21,032 nt of DNA from Lactobacillaceae bacterium (GTDB lineage: Bacteria > Bacillota > Bacilli > Lactobacillales > Lactobacillaceae). Below, piece by piece: positions 7,882-14,522 of this stretch. The notes beneath the pieces were generated by a model. The model had not been told where the DNA came from. It ran no database searches and saw only the letters and a list, made by a program, of their open reading frames with translations. The stretch spans positions 1 to 21,032 of the forward strand of contig JAISIV010000103.1 of NCBI GenBank assembly GCA_031261865.1, in the 5' to 3' direction. The translations under genes and the position numbers were made by a program. Position 1 is the stretch's first letter, and each line of letters starts with the position of its first letter.

Positions 7882-8290
7882 TGCGTAAATTAGTTGAATT
7901 TCTTTTAATACCAATCATAGTGAAATCATCATTAAATGCCATCATATTCGAAAACTTTAAATCTAAATTGGCAATTTGGCCGGTTTCTTCGTCAACTTTC
8001 AAAAACGGAAATATGTCGTCCCTATGGATTTTATTTTCGTATTTTTTAGTCGAAAGTTTAGGATATGCCAGATAAAGGTATCCCTTATCAGTCATGAAAT
8101 TTTTAATGTCCACCATTTCTAGAACTTCTTTCATCTCTTCAAGCGAGAAAACAAAAGTAAACAAGAAATCAGATTTCTTCCAACTATTACTAAAATCCAA
8201 ATCATCGAATTCAGTAACATCTTTAGGTATGCCGACAATTACTAAATCACTATATTTTTCGAGTTTTAATTTTGATGTAACATCAGACAT
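7868..8290 (-). CDS. unrecognised 140-aa protein, last gene of the par-ychF operon
   Basis: Cytoplasmic-looking, acidic and basic residues mixed, no membrane segment or signal. Visible pieces include an early beta-strand-like LVIVGIPKDV (~16-25), a long charged helix around FSLEEMKEVLEMVD, and DKGYLYLAYPK, which reads as a compact alpha/beta domain. I do not recognise a characterised family. The ATG overlaps the 3' end of ychF by 8 bases in another frame, and there is only a weak Shine-Dalgarno, so translation is probably coupled to ychF. The stop codon lies inside the terminator loop at 7859-7877. Membership of the operon is well supported; function is not. Confidence 0.7.
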   Translation of the reverse strand: MSDVTSKLKLEKYSDLVIVGIPKDVTEFDDLDFSNSWKKSDFLFTFVFSLEEMKEVLEMVDIKNFMTDKGYLYLAYPKLSTKKYENKIHRDDIFPFLKVDEETGQIANLDLKFSNMMAFNDDFTMIGIKRNSTNLRKRTS

Positions 8291-9383
8291 TGAATAAGAA
8301 TTCCATTATGTCGCCATCTTTTACGACATATTCTTTTCCTTCAGAACGCAACTTACCAGCTTCTTTAACCGCTTTTTGAGATCCATATTCATTCAGATCG
8401 TCAAAACTCATCGTTTCAGCTCTGATAAATCCTCTTTCGAAGTCGGTGTGAATAATCCCAGCTGCTTGAGGTGCTTTAGTGCCATCTTTAAAAGTCCAAG
8501 CACGGGATTCCTTTTCTCCAGCGGTAAAGAATGTACGCAATCCTAGCAAATGATAAGCGGCTCTAATTAATTTATTTAAACCAGGTTCATCAACGCCTTG
8601 CATTTCAAGGAAATCTTTTTTATCAGCATCGTCCATTTCAGAAATTTCTTCTTCCATACGAGCCGACAATCCGATTACTTCAGCATTTTCGGATTCTGCA
8701 AATTCTTTGACTTGTTTGTAGAGAGGACTGTTTTCAGGATTTGCCATGTCAGCTTCAGAAACATTTGCTACATACAAAATCGGTTTAGAAGTCAATAAGA
8801 ACAAACCTTTAACGTACTTTTGTTCATCATCTGAGAATTCAATAGTACGGACTGACTTCCCTTCTTCTAGAACTGGCTTGATTTTAGAAACTACAGCAAA
8901 TTCAGCCTTGATTTCTTTATCGTTTCCGCGGGCTTGACGTTCGAGCTTTGCATAACGGTTATTGATTGACTCCAAATCGGCCAAAATCAATTCAGTATTG
9001 ATTGTTTCAATGTCGTCTAGCGGGTCAACTTTACCAGAAACGTGAGTGATATCTCCATCTTCAAAAGCACGCACTACGTGGACAATCGCATCAACTTGGC
9101 GAATATTTTCGAGGAATTTATTCCCCAGTCCTTCTCCTTGGGAAGCACCTTTAACGATTCCTGCGATATCGGTAAATTCAAAAGTTGTTGGGACAACTTT
9201 TTTACTGTTTTCAATTTCAGCAATACGATCTAAACGTACGTCGGGAACTTCAACCATCCCCACGTTCGGCTCAATAGTAGCGAATGGATAATTAGCCATT
9301 TCAGCTCCTGCTTGAGTAATTGCGTTAAATAAAGTTGATTTACCTACGTTTGGTAATCCTACAATTCCGGCTGTTAATGCCAT
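8283..9383 (-). CDS. ychF: redox-sensitive ATPase/GTPase YchF (Obg-related, OLA1 family)
   Basis: P-loop NTPase that associates with ribosomes and prefers ATP in studied members. The 366-aa length is typical. Features are the Walker A G9-L-P-N-V-G-K-S16, the switch region TDIAGIVKGASQGEGLGN (71-88), the family-specific N207-V-S-E210 in place of NKxD, which is the known basis of relaxed base specificity, and a C-terminal TGS domain from about residue 280. GGAGGAA just before the ATG lies in the end of the DUF951 gene, three bases upstream. The following small gene overlaps its stop. Confidence 0.97.
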   Translation of the reverse strand: MALTAGIVGLPNVGKSTLFNAITQAGAEMANYPFATIEPNVGMVEVPDVRLDRIAEIENSKKVVPTTFEFTDIAGIVKGASQGEGLGNKFLENIRQVDAIVHVVRAFEDGDITHVSGKVDPLDDIETINTELILADLESINNRYAKLERQARGNDKEIKAEFAVVSKIKPVLEEGKSVRTIEFSDDEQKYVKGLFLLTSKPILYVANVSEADMANPENSPLYKQVKEFAESENAEVIGLSARMEEEISEMDDADKKDFLEMQGVDEPGLNKLIRAAYHLLGLRTFFTAGEKESRAWTFKDGTKAPQAAGIIHTDFERGFIRAETMSFDDLNEYGSQKAVKEAGKLRSEGKEYVVKDGDIMEFLFNV

Positions 9384-9386
9384 AAA

Positions 9387-9572
9387 TTATTCCTCCACTA
9401 TTTTTTTAATGCGCTTTTGCAAGTCGGTTCTAGAAAGCATAATCACACGCCCACAAGTCTGGCATTCCAATTTAATATCAGCGCCTAATCTAATTACTTT
9501 CCAAACATCCCCACCACAAGCATGTGGCTTTTTTGTTTGAATCAAGGTGCCTAATGTGTATTCATATTCCAT
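9387..9572 (-). CDS. DUF951 small zinc-ribbon-like protein
   Basis: A 61-aa protein matching DUF951 in length, position and signature: KKPHACGGDVWKVIRLGADI followed by KLECQTCGRVIMLSR. Cys19 and the C-x-x-C pair (38 and 41) probably bind a metal. It usually sits between parB and ychF in lactobacilli and related Bacillota, as here. The start overlaps the end of parB; the stop lies three bases from ychF. Some members are suspected single-stranded DNA or nucleic-acid binders, but I cannot confirm this from sequence. Confidence 0.9.
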   Translation of the reverse strand: MEYEYTLGTLIQTKKPHACGGDVWKVIRLGADIKLECQTCGRVIMLSRTDLQKRIKKIVEE

Positions 9573-10444
9573 TAGTTAATATCAATTCCTAAAATATCCA
9601 AAATACGACTTAAATCATCATCGTTTGCAAAATCAATTTCGATTTTTTTCTTACCAAGATTAACTTTGGTGGCGAACTTTTCTTCTAATTGGTTGATAAT
9701 TTCTTGGGCAAAAATGCTTGGCTCATTGGTCTTTTTAATTGGCTTTTCAACCTTTGGTTGATTTTTGTTTTTAACAATTGCTTCAACTTGACGAACCGAT
9801 AATTCTTGATCGACGATTCTGTTGGCCAAATCTCCCATGTCCTTTTGAGAATCAAGCGAAAGTAAAGCTCTAGCATGGCCCATAGAAATTTTGCTTTCAA
9901 CAATCAGTCTTGTCACCGATTCGGGCAAAGTTAATAAGCGCAATAAGTTAGCAATAGCTGAACGAGACTTACCGAGTTTTTCAGCAGCCATTTCTTGAGT
10001 AAGATTCAATTGCGTCATATAAGAACTGATACCTTGAGCTTCCTCAATAGCGTTCAAATCCTCACGTTGTAAGTTTTCAATGATGGCGATTTCGGCCATT
10101 GAATTATCCGATAAGTTACGGACAATGGCTGGAACCGTTTCTAGATTGGCAATTTTGCTTGCTCTATAACGACGTTCACCGGAAACAATTTGATATGTAC
10201 CAGCATGCTCTCTTACGATAATTGGCTGGACAATCCCGTCTTGTTTGATCGATTCGGCTAATTCATTTAAAGCTTCTTGGTCGAAAGTTTTACGAGGTTG
10301 GTATGGGTTTGCTTCAATTTGATTTAATTCAATTTCACTCACACCGGCTTCAGAGCCGTCCTCTTTTTGAACAACTTCTGCAATTTCCGGTTCATCAAAA
10401 AGGGCGTCTAACCCTTTGCCTAGTCCGCCTTTGCGGTTAGCCAT
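9572..10444 (-). CDS. parB: ParB/Spo0J chromosome partition protein
   Basis: Centromere-binding CTPase that loads at parS sites and recruits SMC. In 290 aa it shows the N-terminal ParA-stimulating segment MANRKGGLGKGLDALF, the ParB/Srx CTP domain with NPYQPRKTF at 46-54, IVQPIIVR at 71-78 and the CTP-binding GERRYRA motif at 89-95, then ENLQREDLNAIEEA (123-136), a helix-turn-helix at ~148-171 (TQEMAAEKLGKSRSAIANLL), and a C-terminal dimerisation domain. It starts at the TAATG overlap with the 67-aa gene. No convincing parS site was found in the window. Confidence 0.97.
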   Translation of the reverse strand: MANRKGGLGKGLDALFDEPEIAEVVQKEDGSEAGVSEIELNQIEANPYQPRKTFDQEALNELAESIKQDGIVQPIIVREHAGTYQIVSGERRYRASKIANLETVPAIVRNLSDNSMAEIAIIENLQREDLNAIEEAQGISSYMTQLNLTQEMAAEKLGKSRSAIANLLRLLTLPESVTRLIVESKISMGHARALLSLDSQKDMGDLANRIVDQELSVRQVEAIVKNKNQPKVEKPIKKTNEPSIFAQEIINQLEEKFATKVNLGKKKIEIDFANDDDLSRILDILGIDIN

Positions 10445-10647
10445 TAATTGACGTCCTCAGTTTCAAATTCAATTACTGTATAAAAGTGACCAGGTTCGCG
10501 GAATTTAGTTGCGTTACGAGAACCAACAAAGGAACTAGTAACGTGTCCGCCAGAATATTTTAAAAATTCGTTTATTTTACGTTGGTGTTCGTGATAATCA
10601 CCTGCAGTATGGATGATTTCAACTTGATTAATCATTTTCTTTGCCAT
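10444..10647 (-). CDS. unrecognised 67-aa protein encoded between parA and parB
   Basis: Small soluble protein with an alternating charged/hydrophobic pattern (VEIIHTAGDYHEHQRKINEF; C-terminal FYTVIEFETEDVN), compatible with a small alpha/beta fold. I do not recognise its family. It is likely real: it overlaps the 3' end of parA by 20 bases, its TAA overlaps the parB ATG, and without it parA and parB would be ~180 bases apart in an operon otherwise packed to within a few bases. An AGG lies ~6 bases before the ATG. A second in-frame ATG four codons in has a poorer context. A role in partition is possible from position only. Confidence 0.75.
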   Translation of the reverse strand: MAKKMINQVEIIHTAGDYHEHQRKINEFLKYSGGHVTSSFVGSRNATKFREPGHFYTVIEFETEDVN

Positions 10648-11401
10648 TATTTTTACCTATGATTTCCTTAACTAATTTATTATACGCACGTGCGCCAGGC
10701 GATAAAGGAGCGTACTCTTGAATTGCTTTACCGAAACTTGGAGCTTCACTGAGTTTTACATTACGTGGGATAGACACATTAAACACTTTATCTTTGAAAT
10801 ATTTAGACACTTCTTCAGATACCTGTTTTGACAATTTAGTGCGTGATGTCATTGTCATCAAAACGCCTTCAATTTCCAAATCCTTATTGCCGTGTTCTTG
10901 AACCAATTTAATGGTTTGACTCAATTGAACTAAACCTTCTAGGGCATAGTATTCAGCTTGAACAGGAATAATGACTGAGTTAGCCGCCGTTAGAGAGTTT
11001 AGTGAAAGTAACCCAAGTGCCGGTGGATTGTCTATCAAAATAAAATCGTATTGATCTTCTGGCAACTTGATTAATGCATCTTTTAGCGCCGTTTGCTTTT
11101 TTGATTTTTTCGACAACTCTAATTCAGCACCAGCTAAATCTGGCGTACTAGGAACAACATCGAATAATTCACCGTGTGCGATAGCTTCATTAATATCAGC
11201 GCCATCAACTAATACATCAAAAATATCTTTTTGATCTTCAGCAATCTCAACTCCTGAACCAGAAGTTGCGTTCCCTTGTGGATCCAAGTCGATCAAAAGC
11301 ACTTTTTGTTTTTGAAGAGCTAAGCCGGCAGCGATATTTAAAGTGGTCGTTGTCTTACCAACTCCACCTTTTTGATTGGAAAATACGATTATTTTTGACA
11401 T
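10628..11401 (-). CDS. parA: ParA/Soj chromosome partition ATPase
   Basis: Deviant Walker A ATPase acting with ParB in origin segregation and, in relatives, in regulation of DnaA. In 257 aa it carries K11-G-G-V-G-K-T-T18 with the signature Lys11, Walker A' LLIDLDPQGNATSG (35-48), and Walker B FILIDNPPALG. It starts six bases downstream of rsmG on the minus strand and overlaps the following 67-aa gene. The context rsmG-parA-parB is the chromosomal, not plasmid, arrangement. Confidence 0.97.
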   Translation of the reverse strand: MSKIIVFSNQKGGVGKTTTTLNIAAGLALQKQKVLLIDLDPQGNATSGSGVEIAEDQKDIFDVLVDGADINEAIAHGELFDVVPSTPDLAGAELELSKKSKKQTALKDALIKLPEDQYDFILIDNPPALGLLSLNSLTAANSVIIPVQAEYYALEGLVQLSQTIKLVQEHGNKDLEIEGVLMTMTSRTKLSKQVSEEVSKYFKDKVFNVSIPRNVKLSEAPSFGKAIQEYAPLSPGARAYNKLVKEIIGKNNGKEND

Positions 11402-11407
11402 ATCATT

Positions 11408-12124
11408 CTATTTTAACGGCTTTTTAGTGGGCGTTCCGGCAAGACGTGGATATTTATTCGGCGTTTTAGAAATCTTATTAACTTCAATGACCGCACGCAA
11501 ATCGCCGTTTGGCAATTCAAACTCATGAACATCCCCAATCTCACCACCAAGCGTTCTTAGAGCGCGAGTACTTTCAGCCAATTCTTCTTTATAAGAGGCC
11601 GACTTATAGAGGATTACCTGACCACCAATTTTAGTCAGCGGTAATAAGTATTCAAGTAATGTCGAGCTATTTGCTACTGCACGAGCCGTTACAAAATCAA
11701 AGGATTCACGATACGTCTTGTCCTGCCCAAAATCTTCTGCGCGAGCATGAACTGTTTGAATACCAGTTAAGCCTAATTCATTAGTTAATCCATTCAAAAA
11801 ATTAAGTCTTTTTTGAAGCGAGTCAACTAAAGTAACTTCTAGTTTTGGTTGAACAATCTTCAAAACTACTCCTGGAAAACCAGCTCCAGTTCCAACATCA
11901 ACTAAAGTTTTTTGACCTTGAAGTTGTTCCATATAAATTAAAGGTGTTAGTGAATCATAGAAATGTTTCAACCAAACTTCATTACTCTCGGTAATGGCTG
12001 TTAAATTGAGTGATTTATTAGTCTCCACCAAGGTAGTTAAATATTGATCGAGTTGTCCGATTTGGGTCAGATTAAGTGAAATTCCTTGATCTTCTAAAAT
12101 TGAAATAATTTCGTTTTTATCCAT
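11408..12124 (-). CDS. rsmG: 16S rRNA (guanine-527-N7)-methyltransferase
   Basis: Class I SAM-dependent methyltransferase modifying G527 of 16S rRNA (formerly GidB); its loss is linked to low-level streptomycin resistance. The 238-aa protein has the SAM-binding LVDVGTGAGFPG at 74-85, the preceding NLTAITESNEVWLKHFYDSL segment, and VTARAVA downstream. The basic C-terminal tail (TPTKKPLK) is usual. It lies three bases after the permease stop and six before parA. Confidence 0.96.
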   Translation of the reverse strand: MDKNEIISILEDQGISLNLTQIGQLDQYLTTLVETNKSLNLTAITESNEVWLKHFYDSLTPLIYMEQLQGQKTLVDVGTGAGFPGVVLKIVQPKLEVTLVDSLQKRLNFLNGLTNELGLTGIQTVHARAEDFGQDKTYRESFDFVTARAVANSSTLLEYLLPLTKIGGQVILYKSASYKEELAESTRALRTLGGEIGDVHEFELPNGDLRAVIEVNKISKTPNKYPRLAGTPTKKPLK

Positions 12125-12127
12125 ACT

Positions 12128-13285
12128 TTATTTTTTCTTCTTGTTAGCGGTATTGGTTTTTGGAGTAGTGGTTTTTTTTGAGGCTGCCTTTTGTTCTTGG
12201 TCTTTTTTATGCAATTTATATAAATCAAATAAGAATAAGACAACTGTACGTAGAACTGCATAAACAGGGACAGCAAGAATGACTCCTGCAATTCCAAAAA
12301 TGCTTCCCATTGTAAGCAGCAAAACCAAAATAGTTAGTGGATGAATACGGAGATTTTTCCCGATAATGTTGGGATAAAGCAAGTTTCCATCAATTTGAGA
12401 AATGATTGTCACGATGACGACAACTGCTACGACTTGTCGCGGACTAACAGTAATAGCTACGATTAAAGCCGGAATCAAACCGATGATAGGGCCGATATAA
12501 GTCACGAAATTAGCCAATCCCGCAAAAATCCCTAAAAGTAAAGCAAATGGTTGATGGATAAACGTGTAGCTAATTGTCACCATTGTGCCGACGAAAACGG
12601 CCTCAATGAATTGTCCTCCAATATAGCGGCTAATCACGTGGTTCATTTTACTAGTGAGTTGGTTTACTTCGTCTTTAAAACTTGGGAAAAAGACACGATT
12701 GATGAATGGGACAAATTTGTCGCCATCAAGCAGAAAATAAAAAGTTACAACCGGAATCGTAATTAAGTTGACGGCGACCGAAGTTACAACCGAAAGCGCA
12801 TTAGTGACATTAGCTAATATCCCAGTTAACGACCCAGAGATTGTGCTTGTAAACTCTTTTTGGAATTGAGCGGCGGAATAATTTAAATTCAAGCGTTGAA
12901 CCCACTTGGAATTCAATAAGTCGCGAACAAATCCTTCTAGATCTCTTGCGGTTGCTGGAATTTGCGAAATCATATTACTAATTTGGCTGACTAACTGAGG
13001 GATTAGGAATGTAATGGCTCCAGCGACGATTGCCAAAAAACCGATAAAGACAATTACGACTGCTAGAGTATGTTTAACGTTCCATTTGTCCTCTAAAAAA
13101 TTAACGACTGGCTTTAATAAGAAGAAAAAGAAGCCAGCAACAACTATTGGTAAGAAAATAACCTGAAGAAAAATACCAATTGGTTTAAAAATAAAGTCTA
13201 AGTTGGCGAGCAGGAGGATTAATAGAGCAACTAAAACTGCCTCAGTGGTCCAATAAAGGATACGATTCTTACGTAAAAATTCCAT
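12128..13285 (-). CDS. AI-2E-family (YueF/TqsA-like) membrane permease
   Basis: Polytopic membrane protein of 385 aa with about eight hydrophobic segments, two near the N-terminus, one pair around 60-95, and a cluster from ~205 to 350. Typical family pieces include LLGIFAGLANFVTYIGPIIG and NLLYPNIIGKNLRIHPL. The family includes the TqsA exporter, but also Na+/H+ antiporter-like members, so the substrate is unknown. The C-terminus is a Lys/Thr-rich cytoplasmic tail ending KKKK. It is the promoter-proximal gene of the par-ychF unit. No Shine-Dalgarno sequence precedes the ATG, and the -10 lies only 10 bases upstream, suggesting a very short or absent 5' UTR. Confidence 0.9.
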   Translation of the reverse strand: MEFLRKNRILYWTTEAVLVALLILLLANLDFIFKPIGIFLQVIFLPIVVAGFFFFLLKPVVNFLEDKWNVKHTLAVVIVFIGFLAIVAGAITFLIPQLVSQISNMISQIPATARDLEGFVRDLLNSKWVQRLNLNYSAAQFQKEFTSTISGSLTGILANVTNALSVVTSVAVNLITIPVVTFYFLLDGDKFVPFINRVFFPSFKDEVNQLTSKMNHVISRYIGGQFIEAVFVGTMVTISYTFIHQPFALLLGIFAGLANFVTYIGPIIGLIPALIVAITVSPRQVVAVVVIVTIISQIDGNLLYPNIIGKNLRIHPLTILVLLLTMGSIFGIAGVILAVPVYAVLRTVVLFLFDLYKLHKKDQEQKAASKKTTTPKTNTANKKKK

Positions 13286-13295
13286 AACACTTTTT

Positions 13296-13324
13296 ATTGT
13301 ATATTACGGGTTGATAATTGTCCG
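13296..13324 (-). promoter_or_regulatory. promoter of the permease-rsmG-par-ychF operon
   Basis: On the minus strand CGGACA (13319-13324), 17 bases, then TACAAT (13296-13301). The expected start of transcription is only about 4-5 bases before the permease ATG. It overlaps the divergent promoter at 13311-13339, each -35 lying in the other's spacer. Confidence 0.55.
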
Positions 13325-13339
13325 AAAAGTAGGTAGAAT
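13311..13339 (+). promoter_or_regulatory. promoter of the 58-aa protein gene
   Basis: TTGATA (13311-13316), a 17-base spacer and TAGAAT (13334-13339): five of six matches in each hexamer at ideal spacing. The predicted transcript starts near 13346, giving a ~30-base leader with AAGGGG at 13363-13368. Confidence 0.7.
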
Positions 13340-13375
13340 GTTTATTTGTACTGAATATATTCAAGGGGTGAAATT

Positions 13376-13552
13376 ATGTCACATAAAAATTTGACTGGAA
13401 AGTCACCTTTCAATTCATTCGCTGGACCTCGTCCTGTTGCTCACAATCAACAAAAGAAGCAACAACTTAAGCGTACTGCTCAATTACAACAATGGGCATT
13501 AGGAGTTGAAGGTGTTGAACTTCCAAAAGCTGTAAAAGTTAACGGTAAATAA
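13376..13552 (+). CDS. 58-aa basic protein of unknown function
   Basis: Short gene beginning MSHKNLTGKSPFNSFAGPRP and ending VELPKAVKVNGK. It has a strong promoter, a good Shine-Dalgarno (AAGGGG, 7 bases before ATG) and a terminator downstream, so I am confident it is expressed. The N-terminal third is Gly/Pro/Ser-rich and probably flexible; the middle (23-42, HNQQKKQQLKRTAQLQQW) is a Gln/Lys-rich amphipathic helix with one Trp; the end is short and basic. There is no membrane segment, signal or Cys. I do not recognise the family. A nucleic-acid- or ribosome-binding role would fit the charge but is a guess. Confidence 0.8.
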   Translation: MSHKNLTGKSPFNSFAGPRPVAHNQQKKQQLKRTAQLQQWALGVEGVELPKAVKVNGK

Positions 13553-13556
13553 GATT

Positions 13557-13647
13557 CCAAATCTTGATTTGGCAAATCGCATTTATCCCCTAGGGGATAA
13601 GTAAATACCGTAAATAACCGCTTTAATGACAAGGGTTGAACGGTTAT
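13557..13647 (+). repeat. cluster of inverted repeats downstream of the 58-aa gene
   Basis: Three separate dyads lie between the 58-aa stop codon and the terminator: CCAAATCTTGATTTGG (13557-13572), the perfect palindrome TTATCCCCTAGGGGATAA (13583-13600), and ATAACCG (13614-13620) mirrored by CGGTTAT (13641-13647). None has a T-run, so they are not ordinary terminators. They would form hairpins in the mRNA 3' region, or the central one could be a protein-binding site. Confidence 0.6.
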
Positions 13648-13648
13648 A

Positions 13649-13680
13649 AAAAAGAGGTAGCTGACGAGCTACCTCTTTTT
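13649..13680. terminator. bidirectional terminator between the 58-aa gene and the HAD gene
   Basis: AAAAAGAGGTAGCT (13649-13662) pairs perfectly with AGCTACCTCTTTTT (13667-13680) around a GACG loop. The A and T runs serve both strands; the minus-strand HAD gene ends at 13688. Confidence 0.9.
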
Positions 13681-13687
13681 GTTTGCC

Positions 13688-14494
13688 TTAAAGATATTTT
13701 TCAATCGCGATTGATACACCGCTGTCGTCATTGGTCTCAGTCACAAATTGAGCAATTTCCTTTACGGCATCGATACCATTACCCATCGCCACTCCAATTC
13801 CTGCAGCTTCAATCATTGAGAAGTCGTTTTGTTGATCACCAATCGCCATCGTATCGCTGAGGTCAATATTTAAATGGTTCGCCAATTGTTTTAAGGCGTT
13901 TCCTTTAGAAACGTTTGGATTGACAAACTCCAAATTATTGGCCGTCGAACGAATGACGTTTACTTTACCGTTCCAAGATTCCGGAATTAATTGACTTCTT
14001 TCATCGATAATTTCTTTATCGTCGGTCATGATGCCTTTAATGTATTCGTCAATAGGAAAATCAGCCTTATCTTCAAAAATGGTGAGCGGCATATGAATTA
14101 ACTGGTTTTCAAACGAACCCCATTCATTGATTTCATGCCAGGTTGTCACTGATTCAGCGACCGTTTCGAATTGAGTGTAAGTACCGGCATTGTGGCTGAA
14201 TTCATCTATTGCTAAAACAATATCCATATCTAGCGGGTTCGAATCAATAACCGTTCCATCAGTGGACATTATTAACCCGCCGTTATAAGTCATAACGTAC
14301 TGGTCGGATTGTCCATCCAAATTCAATTCTTTTAAAACTGGCTTCACGCTTAAAATTGGACGGCCAGTAGTCAGCACAATTTTCACGCCTTGAGATTTTG
14401 CTTTTTGGACCGTATCGAATACGGCTTTTGTAATTTGCAGATTGCTATTAAGTAAAGTGCCATCGACATCGATAGTGACTAATTTCAAACTCAT
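13688..14494 (-). CDS. Cof-type HAD-superfamily sugar-phosphate phosphatase
   Basis: Cytoplasmic HAD hydrolase of 268 aa, class IIB cap. Motif I is D9-V-D11-G-T13 (nucleophile and acid/base), motif II TTGRP at 42-46, motif III Lys197 before GNALKQL, and motif IV GDQQND at 219-224 followed by AGIGVAMGNG. Members dephosphorylate sugar phosphates, FMN, PLP and similar; the substrate is not readable from sequence. AGAGGGA precedes the ATG. It follows the APC transporter gene by 28 bases on the same strand without an intervening terminator, so they may be co-transcribed. Confidence 0.93.
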   Translation of the reverse strand: MSLKLVTIDVDGTLLNSNLQITKAVFDTVQKAKSQGVKIVLTTGRPILSVKPVLKELNLDGQSDQYVMTYNGGLIMSTDGTVIDSNPLDMDIVLAIDEFSHNAGTYTQFETVAESVTTWHEINEWGSFENQLIHMPLTIFEDKADFPIDEYIKGIMTDDKEIIDERSQLIPESWNGKVNVIRSTANNLEFVNPNVSKGNALKQLANHLNIDLSDTMAIGDQQNDFSMIEAAGIGVAMGNGIDAVKEIAQFVTETNDDSGVSIAIEKYL

Positions 14495-14522
14495 GATGAT
14501 TCCCTCTTTTTAAATCATACAA

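Noticed and set aside
12551..12766. Plus-strand open frames inside the permease, ychF and ParB genes
   Set aside because: They are antisense to well-supported genes, with no ribosome binding site or protein-like composition of their own.
13583..13600. TTATCC within the palindrome as a DnaA box
   Set aside because: The box TTATCCACA is not completed (TTATCCCCT), and there is no cluster of boxes or AT-rich unwinding region nearby.
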